Assembly: GCA_017794925.1 (NCBI GenBank)
Contig: CP051238.1
Coordinates: 532,934 to 596,933, forward strand
DNA: 64,000 nucleotides
Source of the DNA: Aestuariibacter sp.
GTDB lineage: Bacteria; Pseudomonadota; Gammaproteobacteria; Enterobacterales; Alteromonadaceae
Reading direction: 5' to 3'
This document shows, piece by piece, positions 9,040 through 18,959 of the stretch (position 1 is the stretch's first letter; every line of letters starts with the position of its first letter). A model generated the notes under the pieces. It made no database searches. It worked only from the letters and a program-made list of their open reading frames with translations, and was not told the DNA's origin. The position numbers and the translations under genes are program-made.

Positions 9040-9414
9040 GTCGCCTCCTGTTAATATTTCCGTTGTGTTAAAGATTTAGGTAGCCTGAGCGCAAATTGGT
9101 TCCATTACCGTTGCTTTCCACGCCACTAGCAAATCAAACTCGTTTTCTCTTTCCCGGAGGCTTTCGACTTGCCTTGCCGTTTTTCTCTACATAGGATCAA
9201 TAAAATTAGGTATTTTTTTTCATACTTAACAATAAGTATTAATCCGTAAATATGCACGGGTAATGCACTGTTTTAACTCCGATAACTAAAACGATTAAGA
9301 AATATACAACATTAGTCAGTTATATCATTCTTTGAGTAGCTCAAAAAACGCTTCAACTGTTCAATAAACAACCATATCATCTGTAAAAAGTCATGCTGCT
9401 AAGGGTGAAAAAAA
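9040..9414. other. Divergent promoter region between lipoprotein and chemoreceptor genes
   Basis: A 375-bp AT-rich gap with no credible gene. It must contain the divergent promoters of the lipoprotein-ycjXF unit and the chemoreceptor. The only structure I see is a short inverted repeat, TTTGAG-TAG-CTCAAA, at 9331-9345. Confidence 0.4.
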
Positions 9415-10719
9415 ATGTTAATGACAAAAAAGCGACACGAAGAAATTTTTCAGGCATCTGAACACCAGAGTCAGGTTTATAAATCTAAAATTGATGCGAT
9501 CGTGCGCCACACTGCGGTCATTAGCTTCGACACCAAGGGATATATAGAATCTGCTAATGAACAGTTTTGTCAAATTGTCGGCTATGCTGAATCCGATATT
9601 ATTGGTAAGCACCACAGAATGTTTCGTGTCCCAAACGCCTGCACTGATATCGAGTACCAACAATTCTGGTCTGAATTAGCTGCAGGCAGAGCGCAAAGTG
9701 CGACGTTCCCAAGAATTAAAGCCGACAATTCAGTCATCTGGCTGGAGGCGACCTATATCCCCATCACCGGGTTTAACGGTGACGTTACAGAAATAGTAAA
9801 AATATGTCATGACGTAACAGCTAAAGAGACCTGCAGACTTACCAATCTGGCTCTGATCAACGCGGTGAATGAATCTACGGCTGTCATTGAGTTTACGCCG
9901 ACGGGCGAAGTACTAAAAGTTAACGATAATTTTTTAAATATATTTAAAACCGTCATCGATGATGTCATTGGACACCACCACAAAGAATTTTGCTTTGATG
10001 ACTTCTATCAGGATAACCCCGACTTCTGGCAAACATTAGGGACAGGCAAGTTCGAAACGGGGTTGTTTAAGCGCAGAAGTGCAAACGGTGACACTATCTG
10101 GTTAAGAGCGACTTACAATCCGGTCATTGGTCCTGATGGTAAAGTCATTAAGATTGTAAAGTTCGCTCATGAAGTTACAGACCAAATCTCGTCGAAACAG
10201 CGCATTGAGAAAAAATGTGCAGAAGCAGAAAGCGCAGCCAGTGAAACCTCGCAAATTGCACACCAGGGCGTTGAATCACTGAATGAAACCATTCAGCTGT
10301 TCACCAAAATGACACAAAAAGTGACGTCCACAAATGAAGCCATTATCAAGTTGGAAGAGCAGTCCCAAATGATTGATGACATCACCTCGGAGATCAGCAA
10401 CATAGCCGCACAGACAAATCTCCTTGCACTTAATGCAGCCATTGAAGCCGCTCGGGCAGGTGAGCATGGAAGAGGTTTTGCCGTTGTGGCAGATGAGGTA
10501 CGTCAGCTTGCTTTCAGAACGTCGAATTCAACGGAAGAAATAAATCGAGTGGTAAAGGGTAATAAAGAACTGGCGCAGGATGCTAAAACAATGATGGAAG
10601 AGACACTCAATGATGTTCAAAACAATATCGAACAGGTGAGCCAGGTAAAACACGTCATGCAAGACATTAAATCTGGCGCAGATCAAGTCTGTAAAAACGT
10701 CAGTGACATTGCCGGCTAG
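9415..10719 (+). CDS. Soluble PAS-PAS methyl-accepting chemotaxis-type protein (BdlA-like)
   Basis: A 434-residue protein with no transmembrane segment. PAS domain 1 covers about residues 25-140 ([15 protein letters not shown], then [12 protein letters not shown]) and PAS domain 2 about 145-262. A methyl-accepting signalling hairpin follows, with the highly conserved tip [20 protein letters not shown] (about residues 330-350) and [12 protein letters not shown]. Size and layout match BdlA, the soluble chemotaxis transducer linked to biofilm dispersal in Pseudomonas, and Aer-like transducers without the membrane anchor. It probably senses redox or a small ligand through PAS and signals via CheA/CheW encoded elsewhere. 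It is monocistronic, with a gap on both sides. Confidence 0.88.
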   Translation: MLMTKKRHEEIFQASEHQSQVYKSKIDAIVRHTAVISFDTKGYIESANEQFCQIVGYAESDIIGKHHRMFRVPNACTDIEYQQFWSELAAGRAQSATFPRIKADNSVIWLEATYIPITGFNGDVTEIVKICHDVTAKETCRLTNLALINAVNESTAVIEFTPTGEVLKVNDNFLNIFKTVIDDVIGHHHKEFCFDDFYQDNPDFWQTLGTGKFETGLFKRRSANGDTIWLRATYNPVIGPDGKVIKIVKFAHEVTDQISSKQRIEKKCAEAESAASETSQIAHQGVESLNETIQLFTKMTQKVTSTNEAIIKLEEQSQMIDDITSEISNIAAQTNLLALNAAIEAARAGEHGRGFAVVADEVRQLAFRTSNSTEEINRVVKGNKELAQDAKTMMEETLNDVQNNIEQVSQVKHVMQDIKSGADQVCKNVSDIAG

Positions 10720-10834
10720 AGTAATAACGCTAATTCACTCAATCTGTGCTGCTTTGGTTCCGCTAATTCGCTCATCGTGGTAATTTAGCGGACTATTCCG
10801 ATTTCAGTACCATTTAGCACAGCAGAGTTAACCG

Positions 10835-12061
10835 TTGGATACCAAAGAATTTATTCAAATCCGTCGTTTCATATTGAAACTGGGAAAAATGCTCCATAAA
10901 TACGGTACTCCTGCGTTTCGTCTTGAAGCTTACCTGAATGAGGTAGCCCGTTACCTAGGCGTACACGCCTCATTCATTTCAACGCCCACATCCCTGTCGG
11001 TGGTTATCTGGAGCGATCGTCATGAAGACGAATACAGTCACGCGGCTCGACTCGACCCTGGCGAATTGGATTTAAATTCTCTGTCCCGCACCGATGAACT
11101 TGCCAACCAATTACTAACCGGCCAACTTACTCTGACAGAAGCCGACAAACAGCTCAGTGAAATCGACGCTATGCCGAGCCCCTATGGCAAATGGGTTACC
11201 GGCTTTTCTTACGGCATTTCTACTGGTGCGTTTTCCTTGTTGATGGGCGGCAGTTGGTCAGAAATGTACTGGTCTACCATTTTGGGTTTCGTCGTTTATT
11301 TCTGGGTGCTATGGTCTGAACGGTCCAAGCGTGTTGCGCTGATGATGGAGCCCGTTGCCGCTTATGTCGTCGCATTCATGGCCTGTGCATTTAGCCGTCA
11401 TTTCGACCCGGGAATGAATATTCCGCTGACCATACTGTCATCGGTGATCATCTTTGTGCCCGGACTCGCGCTTACCATGGGCTTAGCCGAGTTGTCGTCG
11501 CGCAATATGGTGTCGGGCACCGCCCGGGTAATGGACGCGCTGATGCAGTTATTTAAATTGTATTTTGGCGCTTATCTGGGGGTTGCCACCGGCTTTAGTG
11601 TATTTGGCGAAAACACCTATAACCCGGCCGCCTCACTGCCCTACTGGTCAACGTGGCTGGCAGTAATTGTGCTTTGCTTTGGCCTGGTTGCGATCTTTAA
11701 AACCCGTCCCAAACACATTCCCTGGGCATTGGCTTCTGCGTTGCTTGCCTATAGCAGTACGGCCCTGGCGTCTGACTATTTACCTCAGAGCATCGGTAGT
11801 TTCGTGGGAGCATTTTCGCTGGGAATTCTGGCAAATGCCTTTACCCGTCTGGCTAACCAGCCAGCAACTATCGTCGCCATGCATGGTCTGATTGTACTGG
11901 TACCGGGCTCCAAGACGTATATTGGTCTGAACTCGTTTATTTCCGGGCAGGATTTTATGAATGTCGACCATCTTGGACAGGATGTATTCTTAATTTTTAT
12001 GTCTCTGGTAGCGGGCCTTATCTTTGCAAACGTCGTATTCCCGACCAAAAAAGCACTGTAG
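10835..12061 (+). CDS. ThrE-family threonine/serine exporter
   Basis: A 408-residue membrane protein combining the two ThrE modules. The N-terminal DUF1212 part begins with FILKLGKMLHKYGTPAFRLE and continues into about five membrane helices. A second ThrE_2-like half (from about residue 270) has five more, with the motif LVPGSKTYIGLNSF near the end. It starts at a TTG (10835) because the conserved N-terminal helix begins there and no suitable ATG precedes it. ThrE exports threonine and serine in Corynebacterium; substrate here is by family only. It faces the CPBP protease gene, with a 31-nt gap between stop codons. Confidence 0.82.
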   Translation: MDTKEFIQIRRFILKLGKMLHKYGTPAFRLEAYLNEVARYLGVHASFISTPTSLSVVIWSDRHEDEYSHAARLDPGELDLNSLSRTDELANQLLTGQLTLTEADKQLSEIDAMPSPYGKWVTGFSYGISTGAFSLLMGGSWSEMYWSTILGFVVYFWVLWSERSKRVALMMEPVAAYVVAFMACAFSRHFDPGMNIPLTILSSVIIFVPGLALTMGLAELSSRNMVSGTARVMDALMQLFKLYFGAYLGVATGFSVFGENTYNPAASLPYWSTWLAVIVLCFGLVAIFKTRPKHIPWALASALLAYSSTALASDYLPQSIGSFVGAFSLGILANAFTRLANQPATIVAMHGLIVLVPGSKTYIGLNSFISGQDFMNVDHLGQDVFLIFMSLVAGLIFANVVFPTKKAL

Positions 12062-12092
12062 TGAAGTGGCCTTCAAACAAGCCAGCTCCTCG

Positions 12093-12836
12093 TTAAATGA
12101 GCGCTGGCAGTACATGCAATACGACATCAACACTGAAGTGAGCTGTTATGGCAGCAAGCAGCCCATAACGCCAGTAACTCCAGCCATATAGCACCGCAAC
12201 CGCGACGTTCCCGCCGATGGTGGCCCATACGGCAAAGGAGGTATGGGCACCATAAGCAATCACACTGGGGATATGTGCCAGACCAAACCCGAATCCAACA
12301 ACCAGAATAATGATCACCGGTATGGTATGGGAATCCAGCGCCGTGCTTCGCATTTTACTCGCGATAAACAGTAGCAGGGTCATTAAGCCAAAGCGGAACC
12401 AAATTTCTTCCCCTACCGCCGCGCCGACACTAACCAACAGCCCGCCTACCGGGCCGCGAAATCCATATTCAGGCAACTCTGCGGGTAAGCTATCAGCCAG
12501 CAACCAGCGCAATGCAAGCATGAATAGCCCCAATGGAATAGCTGCGAATATCGCGAACCTCAGACCCTCGCCGACACGTCTTTCTTGAATGGTTTTATTG
12601 TTGATGAATCCAAGACCGACCCTACTGCCTAACTTCAGGCCTATGAATAAAGCCGGTATGGTAAGTACGGACAGAAAAAGCAGGCCCGGCAAAACCGTCG
12701 GCAAAAAAGGCTCATTGTTAGATAGCTTCTGAAACGCAATATTACTCATTTGAGTCACAACGGTTAGCGCAAATAGCGCCAGTAACTGGGACCAAAACGG
12801 GGCGCGGCTGTCATTGTGAATTAACGGGTTCATCAT
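12093..12836 (-). CDS. CPBP-family intramembrane metalloprotease
   Basis: A 247-residue, roughly eight-helix membrane protein carrying all three CPBP/Rce1 motifs: GEEIWFRF (the EExxxR motif), GFGFGLAHIPSV (FxxxH) and HFSVDVVLHV (HxxxD). CPBP proteases are glutamate-type intramembrane enzymes; bacterial members can process peptides or act in bacteriocin immunity. I chose the ATG at 12836 (MMNPL), which has AAGAG seven bases upstream, over an in-frame TTG at 12866. No bacteriocin-like gene is adjacent, so the substrate is unknown. Confidence 0.82.
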   Translation of the reverse strand: MMNPLIHNDSRAPFWSQLLALFALTVVTQMSNIAFQKLSNNEPFLPTVLPGLLFLSVLTIPALFIGLKLGSRVGLGFINNKTIQERRVGEGLRFAIFAAIPLGLFMLALRWLLADSLPAELPEYGFRGPVGGLLVSVGAAVGEEIWFRFGLMTLLLFIASKMRSTALDSHTIPVIIILVVGFGFGLAHIPSVIAYGAHTSFAVWATIGGNVAVAVLYGWSYWRYGLLAAITAHFSVDVVLHVLPALI

Positions 12837-12995
12837 CCTTATGCTCTTACCATCCAGAGGAGTCAATTAAACTTAACGGTGCATGCCGTCAACTACAATA
12901 AGCAATGTGTAAGCAAAGATGTGTATGACTTATGTGAGTGGCATGAATGCGGTAAGCTGCCCGAGCGGAATATAAACAATAGGCGGAGTACATCG

Positions 12996-13211
12996 ATGAG
13001 ACTGGACGTATTTGGCAAATCGGTAGAAGTGGTTAAACGCGACAGCCAATGGTGTACCTTCTACCTGGGAAATGAAGGGAAAAAACGCGCCGCAATGGAC
13101 ATCACTATCCCTTCATCAGTGCCAGAAAGTGAAGTTGTCGCTTACGTTGCTGACCTGTGTCATGAGTGGGCCACATCAGCCCACCCATCGGTCACAGTGA
13201 CCAAGCCTTGA
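12996..13211 (+). CDS. Small DUF7661-like conserved protein
   Basis: A 71-residue cytoplasmic protein beginning MRLDVFGKSVEVV, followed by FYLGNEGKKRAAMDITIPSS and ending in LCHEWATS. The ATG at 12996 is supported by AGGCGGAG eight bases upstream; a longer reading from 12879 has no ribosome-binding site. I recognise the GNEGKKR/IPxxxxExxxxxYxxDLxHEWA pattern as that of a short uncharacterised family (DUF7661). It converges with the DUF885 gene, with 3 nt between stop codons. No function is known. Confidence 0.68.
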   Translation: MRLDVFGKSVEVVKRDSQWCTFYLGNEGKKRAAMDITIPSSVPESEVVAYVADLCHEWATSAHPSVTVTKP

Positions 13212-13214
13212 CGT

Positions 13215-14996
13215 TTAAAGGCTGCTGTAAGGGGACGGGCCGCCTTCTGCGATAAAGCGATCAATGCGGGCTTCCAACACGGCCAAAGGTACAGAGCCGA
13301 GTTGCAGCACTGTATCGTGGAAAGCGCGAATATCAAACTTGCTCCCGAGTGCCTTCTCAGCCTTGGCTCGCAGCGCTTCAATTTTCATTTGCCCCAAATA
13401 GTAGGACAGCGCTTGTCCGGGCCAGGCGATGTAGCGATCCACTTCGGTGGTCACTTCATGCACTGACAGCGCCGTGTTGTTCTTCATGAAATCCTGCGCC
13501 TGTTTGCGACTCCAGCCTTTGGCGTGAATACCCGTATCCACCACCAAACGGGCTGCCCGCCACATCTGGTAACTCAGCATGCCGAAAATTTCATAAGGCG
13601 TGTGGTACATGCCCATTTCTTCACCCAGTTTTTCAGAGTAGAGCGCCCATCCTTCACCGTAAGCAGAGATATAAGTGTTACGACGGAACGCCGGGATGCC
13701 TTCGTTCTCGGCTGCCAGCGGCATCTGGAATGCGTGTCCCGGTGCTGATTCGTGCAACGTCAGTGCAGGCAACGAATACAAAGGTCGCGAAGGTAAGTCG
13801 TAGGTATTTACCAGATACATGCCCGGGCCACCGCGACCCGCAGTGTAATAGGGCGCGATATCATCGGGCACCGGAATAATGGCAAAGCGACTGCGGGGCA
13901 AACGCCCAAACCAGTTCTTGGCCACTGCATCAAATTCTTTGGCCGTCCAGGCTGCTCTATCAAGTAATGCCTGGGGTGTTGTGACATAGAATTGCGGATC
14001 AGTACGCAGGAAAGTCAAAAATTCCGGTAAGTCACCGTTAAATTTTACTTCGCTCATAATGTCGTGCATTCGCGCTTTTATTTTTCGCACTTCGCCCAGG
14101 CCAACTTCATGAATCTCTTCCGGCGATAAGGTTAACGTGGTGTATTTAAAAATTTGTGACTGATAGAAATCACGGCCGTCGGGTAACGAAAACGCATCCA
14201 GTTCCGTCACTGCGCCGGGAATATACGTATTCACCATGAAAGCGAGTAATTGCTTGTAAGCAGGGATCACAGACACATTAATTACACGCTCAGCGTTACG
14301 GCTTAATTCGCGTTTTAGCGTTTCAGAAAAGGTCGCAGGAAAAGCCGAAAAGGGCTTAAAGTAAATAGTGTCTCGCGGGGTTGCAGCATTAGCAATTGAC
14401 GCTGCCGTTGCTTCTCGGCCGACTAAAGCAATGGCTGGTGGAGTAAAGCCCCTGGCAAGCCCGGCACGCATGTTAGTGATTTGCTCGTCAAAATAGCGGG
14501 GAATATCAGCCAGCCACAGCAGGTAATTTTCGTAATCCTGCTGGCTGTGAAACTGCCCTTTAGGCATATAGGTCAAATCACCCCAAAACGACGTATCGCC
14601 GGTTAGCGGCTTTTCAAATAACTTAAATCGCTGGTCGTTGATCAGGCTTTGAATTTGAAATGAAAATACCCGGTAGTTAATTTGGTTTTCATCCGACAAA
14701 CTGTCCAGCGCAATCTCACCCAACCTGGTTTGAACAGACTCCCAGTAAGCCAGGCGTTCTGCCTGCGCTTTGGCGTGCACTACCGGCAACTTTACGGGGA
14801 TACGGCTAACTTCTGCGTTTTCATCTACCGCATAGAGCTGTTGCCGCTTTTGCCACTCTTCCTGGTATAGCGTTTCAAAGGTGTCGTCGGCCTGACTTGC
14901 CAACGCCAGGCCGGACACGACCAATCCACATAACGCCAAAGCGCTAACCAGTCGTGCCACTATCGTAAAACGAGTATGCTTAATTAGGTACTGCAT
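13215..14996 (-). CDS. DUF885-family zinc-peptidase-like exported protein
   Basis: A 593-residue protein. An N-terminal hydrophobic segment (about residues 12-34, ending LALASQADD) looks like a signal peptide or anchor. The all-helical DUF885 body carries the metal-binding motif LHESAPGHAFQ (HExxxGHxxQ) with a downstream GEGWALYSEKLGEEMG, the usual third-ligand region of this family. DUF885 proteins resemble M3/M32-like metallopeptidases; physiological substrates are mostly unknown. A ribosome-binding site AGAAGG precedes the ATG. It follows eutC on the same strand but across a 171-bp gap with an AT-rich inverted repeat, so it is probably independently transcribed. Confidence 0.85.
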   Translation of the reverse strand: MQYLIKHTRFTIVARLVSALALCGLVVSGLALASQADDTFETLYQEEWQKRQQLYAVDENAEVSRIPVKLPVVHAKAQAERLAYWESVQTRLGEIALDSLSDENQINYRVFSFQIQSLINDQRFKLFEKPLTGDTSFWGDLTYMPKGQFHSQQDYENYLLWLADIPRYFDEQITNMRAGLARGFTPPAIALVGREATAASIANAATPRDTIYFKPFSAFPATFSETLKRELSRNAERVINVSVIPAYKQLLAFMVNTYIPGAVTELDAFSLPDGRDFYQSQIFKYTTLTLSPEEIHEVGLGEVRKIKARMHDIMSEVKFNGDLPEFLTFLRTDPQFYVTTPQALLDRAAWTAKEFDAVAKNWFGRLPRSRFAIIPVPDDIAPYYTAGRGGPGMYLVNTYDLPSRPLYSLPALTLHESAPGHAFQMPLAAENEGIPAFRRNTYISAYGEGWALYSEKLGEEMGMYHTPYEIFGMLSYQMWRAARLVVDTGIHAKGWSRKQAQDFMKNNTALSVHEVTTEVDRYIAWPGQALSYYLGQMKIEALRAKAEKALGSKFDIRAFHDTVLQLGSVPLAVLEARIDRFIAEGGPSPYSSL

Positions 14997-15094
14997 AACT
15001 TAACCTTCTGTCATTTTTATTCTTAACCCGCCTTGTTAGCCTTGTTGTGAACGCCTTACAGTTAGACCTACAACGGAGCAAGCCCCACAACAAA

Positions 15095-15134
15095 TAACTT
15101 ATATTTTATACAATATACAAAATTATATAAGTTA
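15095..15134. promoter_or_regulatory. AT-rich inverted repeat between eutC and the DUF885 gene
   Basis: Perfect 10-bp arms TAACTTATAT and ATATAAGTTA are separated by 20 AT-rich bases, about 100-140 bp upstream of the DUF885 start codon. A second small hairpin, GATAGCA-T-TGCTATC, lies at 15151-15165 next to the eutC stop. These could be an operator plus a transcript end; neither has a U tract. Confidence 0.35.
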
Positions 15135-15167
15135 GGCGAGCGAGCTAAGCGATAGCATTGCTATCAC

Positions 15168-16004
15168 CTAGTCGTTATTTGTGAGCAGAAATATGTCCGA
15201 CTGAGCTGAGGCTGTCAACAGAGCATCGTCAGACCGGTCTTTTAATGCGACACCCGAAAGCCGTTTGGTGAAGGCCTCCTGCATCAAATAATGACAGCGT
15301 TTAGCTGCGCTTTTAATATCCAGCCCTTTCGGTCTGACGTTAGAAATACAGTTGCGTTTGGCGTCATCACAACCTGGTTGAGGTTGCCAGGTAAAGTAAA
15401 GCCCCACGCTATCAGGCGAGCTCAGACCCGGCCGCTCACCAATAACCATAAGTACCATTCGGGCTCGAAGTGCGTGCGCGATGTCATCTCCCAGCGCTAC
15501 CCGACTTTGCTTCGCCAAACAAACAGGCGCTATAGCCCACTTACATTCAGCTTCTGACAATTCACGCACTAACGCACTAACGAAAGCAACGGCGTGTTGG
15601 TTAACCGCGGTAGCTGACAAGCCATCTGCAATGACCACTGCCAAATCATAACCTTGTTCCCGGCGATGTTGCTGTAGTGTATAGGTATCGGATTCACTCA
15701 GTCTGCGGCCTAAATCCGGGCGCTGTAGATATTGCTGCCGATGGCCGGCCTGACTTTCTACCTCTAGTATTTTTAGTGCCTGACCTTCGTATCGCAACGC
15801 ATTTAAGCCGCTAAGGATATTCTCTGTGTCCAGCTCAGCCTTCACCGCATCAATAGCCTGAGCATGACTCAACTGAAAATCCAACAATGCATGTGTCGGC
15901 AGACTGGTTCCCGCTCTGCCAAGTGCTATCCGGGCGTCAGTAAAGGCAGAGAGTGATTGCCAGGGGTTGTTAGTTATTGTCGTTGTTGTTTTTATTTTTG
16001 ACAT
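15168..16004 (-). CDS. eutC: Ethanolamine ammonia-lyase small subunit
   Basis: A 278-residue protein matching EutC along its length: the early ALGRAGTSLPTHALLDFQLSHAQA block, then SESDTYTLQQHRREQGYDLAVVIADGLSATAVNQHA, ARMVLMVIGERPGLSSPDS and CISNVRPKGL. With EutB it forms the adenosylcobalamin-dependent enzyme converting ethanolamine to acetaldehyde and ammonia, and contributes to B12 binding. It starts 4 nt after the eutB stop. The remaining eut functions (reactivase eutA, permease, aldehyde dehydrogenase, microcompartment shell) are absent nearby. Confidence 0.95.
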   Translation of the reverse strand: MSKIKTTTTITNNPWQSLSAFTDARIALGRAGTSLPTHALLDFQLSHAQAIDAVKAELDTENILSGLNALRYEGQALKILEVESQAGHRQQYLQRPDLGRRLSESDTYTLQQHRREQGYDLAVVIADGLSATAVNQHAVAFVSALVRELSEAECKWAIAPVCLAKQSRVALGDDIAHALRARMVLMVIGERPGLSSPDSVGLYFTWQPQPGCDDAKRNCISNVRPKGLDIKSAAKRCHYLMQEAFTKRLSGVALKDRSDDALLTASAQSDIFLLTNND

Positions 16005-16008
16005 CCTG

Positions 16009-17409
16009 CTACTTGTCCTCCTCTATTGAACGGAGCGCCAGCTCAAAATTGGCAGGCATACTGTCTTGCAGCAAACTGTCGCCGGCTTCTGCAAAAATGT
16101 TCATACGGTTGAGCCAGTCTTCAAACTCTGGGGCTGGCCGATAGCCAAACAACTGTCTAATATACAGGGCATCGTGAAATGACGTCGTCTGATAATTAAG
16201 CATAATATCGTCGGCGCCAGGCACGCCCATAATGAACTGACACTTTGCGCTAGCCAACAGGGTCAGTAAGTTATCCATGTCATCCTGATCTGCCTGAGCA
16301 TGATTGGTATAGCAAATGTCACAGCCCATAGGCAGACCCAGTAACTTGCCGCAGAAATGGTCTTCCAGCCCTGCCCGGGTAATTTGCTTGCCGTCATACA
16401 AATATTCCGGCCCGATGAATCCGACGACCGTATTCACCAATAATGGGTCGAGCACCCTCGCCAGGCCATAAGCCCTGACTTCACAGGTTTGCTGATCGAC
16501 ACCATGATGCGCGTTTGCCGACAGCGCACTTCCTTGCCCGGTTTCAAAGTACATCACGTTGTGACCTACCGTACCGCGCTTAAGTGATAAAGCGGCCTCC
16601 CTTGCCTCCTGTAACATAGACAGGTTGACGCCAAAACTATTATTGGTGCGCTCGGTACCGCCAATAGATTGAAACACCAGGTCCACCGGCGCACCGCGCT
16701 CAATAGCTTCAATGGTATTAGTGACATGCGTAAGCACACAGGATTGCGTAGGAATGGCGTACTGTTGAATAACCTCATCGAGCATGGACAACAGCCGCAT
16801 GGTTTGCGCTACGTTGTCAGTTGCCGGATTTATGCCAATGACGGCATCGCCACTGCCATACATGAGACCATCAAACATACTTGCTGCGATCCCATTTAAA
16901 TCGTCTGTGGGATGATTTGGCTGTAAACGGGTAGAAAAACGACCGGGCAATCCAATGGTATTGCGAAATGCCGTGACAACTTCACACTTCTTCGCCACCA
17001 GAATCAGATCCTGATTGCGCATAATCTTGCTGACAGCCGCGACCATTTCGGGTGTTAACCCCAAGGCCACGTCCTGCAGCATGTCGGTCGTCGTGGTTTC
17101 ACACAATAACCAATTACGGAAGTCGCCCACAGTAAAATGAGAAACCGGTGCAAATGCGGCTTTATCGTGCGTATCCATAATCAGACGGGTAACCTCGTCG
17201 TCTTCGTAAGGAATGAGCGCTTCGTTTAGAAAGGTGCTAAGGGGTAAGTCTGCCAGCACGCGTTGTGCAACCACGCGCTGCTCGGCAGTAATAGCAGCGA
17301 CACCCGCAAGTTGATCGCCAGCTCGCAATGGTGAAGCTTTTGCCATGACATCGGCTAAATTGTCAAAGCGGTAGAGCGTTAGTCCTTGTTGATAGCGATA
17401 TGCCGTCAT
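16009..17409 (-). CDS. eutB: Ethanolamine ammonia-lyase large subunit
   Basis: A 466-residue protein of normal EutB length, with conserved blocks such as FSTRLQPNHPTDD, GDAVIGINPATDN, QSIGGTERTNNSFG, YFETGQGSALSA, NTVVGFIGPEYLYDG and LPMGCDICYTNHAQ-ADQDD. EutB carries the catalytic TIM barrel that binds ethanolamine and coenzyme B12. The ATG at 17409 has GGAGG six bases upstream; a GTG just before it is less well spaced. It heads a two-gene operon with eutC. A strong inverted repeat at 17433-17466 lies in its leader. No EutR-type regulator is adjacent. Confidence 0.96.
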   Translation of the reverse strand: MTAYRYQQGLTLYRFDNLADVMAKASPLRAGDQLAGVAAITAEQRVVAQRVLADLPLSTFLNEALIPYEDDEVTRLIMDTHDKAAFAPVSHFTVGDFRNWLLCETTTTDMLQDVALGLTPEMVAAVSKIMRNQDLILVAKKCEVVTAFRNTIGLPGRFSTRLQPNHPTDDLNGIAASMFDGLMYGSGDAVIGINPATDNVAQTMRLLSMLDEVIQQYAIPTQSCVLTHVTNTIEAIERGAPVDLVFQSIGGTERTNNSFGVNLSMLQEAREAALSLKRGTVGHNVMYFETGQGSALSANAHHGVDQQTCEVRAYGLARVLDPLLVNTVVGFIGPEYLYDGKQITRAGLEDHFCGKLLGLPMGCDICYTNHAQADQDDMDNLLTLLASAKCQFIMGVPGADDIMLNYQTTSFHDALYIRQLFGYRPAPEFEDWLNRMNIFAEAGDSLLQDSMPANFELALRSIEEDK

Positions 17410-17432
17410 CACTCGCCTCCCTCTGGCAGAGT

Positions 17433-17466
17433 ATTGTTACCATCTTGCCGCTAAGGCGGTAACAAT
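17433..17466. promoter_or_regulatory. Inverted repeat in the eutBC leader
   Basis: Perfect 9-bp arms ATTGTTACC and GGTAACAAT enclose a smaller GCC/GGC stem, ending 24 bp upstream of the eutB ATG and 60 bp past the aminotransferase stop codon. There is no T tract. It could terminate the aminotransferase transcript, act as an operator, or form a leader structure for eutB. Confidence 0.45.
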
Positions 17467-17525
17467 GCAAAGTGATTGACGGCTTTTTGAACAAATTCTA
17501 TCTGCGTAAGAGTGGAAGAGTGTAT

Positions 17526-18716
17526 TTACAACACCGCTGCAATCGCACTGGCCGCACGGTCCAGATTCCCCTCATTTAATCCTGCAATGCACACCCGGCC
17601 GCTGTTAATTAAATACACGCCGAACTCAGTTTTCAGACGCTCTACCTGGGCGGAGGTTAACCCGGTGTAGCTGAACATCCCTTGCTGTCTGCGTAAATAA
17701 TCAAAGTTCAATTCAGGACGATGCTGACTCAGGCGCTCAACCAGCCCGGTTCGCATTGATTGCATACGCATCCGCATGCTTTCCAGCTCTTGCTGCCACT
17801 GCTCGGTCAGTTGTGGATCGCTAAGTACCAGGTTGACTAGTCGCGCGCCTTGGGCAGGCGGGGTAGAGTAGTTGCTTCGCACAGTGAACTTTAATTGCCC
17901 TTGCACATTTTGTGCGATGGCAGGCGTTTCACACACCACGCTCAAGGCCCCTACCCGCTCACTGTACAACGAGAAGATTTTAGAAAACGAATGGCTCAAT
18001 AAAAACGGTAAACCTGTCTTTGCCATCAGTGAAATCGCATAGGTATCTTCATTAAGCCCTTGTCCGAAGCCCTGATACGCCATATCAAAAAAGGGCAGTA
18101 ACATACGTTCTGTCACAACCGCGATAACTTGCCGCCATTGCTCCGACGTCAGATCGATACCGGTCGGGTTGTGGCAACAAGGGTGCAGTAAGACCACCGA
18201 ATGGGCTGGCAGCGTATTCAGATCCTCCAGCATACCGTCAAAATCCAGCTCTTTCATTTTACTGCAGTAATAACGGTAAGTGTTAACGGTAAATCCCGCG
18301 CCTTTAAAAATAGCGTGATGGTTTTCCCAGGTAGGATCGCTCACCCAAACCTGCGAGTTTGGAAAATAACGTTTAATAAAATCTGCGCCTACTTTCAATG
18401 CACCAGAGCCACCCAGACTCTGAATGGTTGCGGTCCTGTCCTGCACATCCTGTAATGCGTCACCAAAACCCAACTGCTGCACCAACGGACGATACTCGGG
18501 CAACCCATCCATTGGCAAGTACGTTGGCGACACAGGCGGTTGTTCGAACAAGCGGGCTTTTGCCTGCATCACCGCGGCTAACTCAGGCACGATGCCTTGC
18601 TCGTTGTAATAAAAGCCAATGGTTAAATTTACTTTGTCCTCTCGGGGGTCCTGAATATAGGTTTCCATGAGGGACAAAATCGGGTCGCCAGCATAGGCGT
18701 TTACGGATTCAAACAT
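17526..18716 (-). CDS. tyrB: Aromatic-amino-acid / aspartate aminotransferase (TyrB type)
   Basis: A 396-residue class I PLP aminotransferase. The start [20 protein letters not shown] parallels E. coli TyrB closely, and the ATG at 18716 has AAGGA at good spacing, so I prefer it over the ATG one codon earlier. Family motifs are present: [27 protein letters not shown], and the PLP-lysine segment [20 protein letters not shown]. The enzyme transfers amino groups between aromatic amino acids or aspartate and 2-oxoglutarate in the cytosol. It is monocistronic. The 240-bp upstream gap has a TTTAC-type palindrome at 18856-18869, but it does not fit the TyrR box well. Confidence 0.9.
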   Translation of the reverse strand: MFESVNAYAGDPILSLMETYIQDPREDKVNLTIGFYYNEQGIVPELAAVMQAKARLFEQPPVSPTYLPMDGLPEYRPLVQQLGFGDALQDVQDRTATIQSLGGSGALKVGADFIKRYFPNSQVWVSDPTWENHHAIFKGAGFTVNTYRYYCSKMKELDFDGMLEDLNTLPAHSVVLLHPCCHNPTGIDLTSEQWRQVIAVVTERMLLPFFDMAYQGFGQGLNEDTYAISLMAKTGLPFLLSHSFSKIFSLYSERVGALSVVCETPAIAQNVQGQLKFTVRSNYSTPPAQGARLVNLVLSDPQLTEQWQQELESMRMRMQSMRTGLVERLSQHRPELNFDYLRRQQGMFSYTGLTSAQVERLKTEFGVYLINSGRVCIAGLNEGNLDRAASAIAAVL

Positions 18717-18959
18717 CATGCGTCCTTATCTGCCATCTGTGCTACCAAAGGCAGGGAAGTAGGGGGAACACTGCGTATTGCGGCGTCAGGGTTTCGTTGC
18801 GCGAAGATAATACACTTAACTGTCACTATGTGAACAATGCTTGGGTAATTGGCTTTTTACACGCGTAAACCAGGGTTTATGCATGGCTTCTCAACCTGAT
18901 GCATTTCCTATGTGATGCGTATAGCGTCTGTCAGGAAAACGCGTAATTAAAGGGCAGTG

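Noticed and set aside
10760..10791. CCGCTAA / TTAGCGG inverted repeat after the chemoreceptor gene, as a terminator
   Set aside because: Short stem, 18-nt loop and no U run on either strand; it could be chance.
12081..12110. GCCAGC/GCTGGC hairpin overlapping the CPBP stop codon as a terminator
   Set aside because: Overlaps coding sequence, large loop, no U tract.
17410..17525. Cobalamin riboswitch before eutBC
   Set aside because: The leader is about 115 bases, too short for a cobalamin aptamer, and the B12-box core was not seen.
18856..18869. TTTACACGCGTAAA upstream of tyrB as a TyrR box
   Set aside because: The dyad is in the reverse sense to TGTAAA-N6-TTTACA and its spacing is wrong. 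No TyrR gene is nearby.
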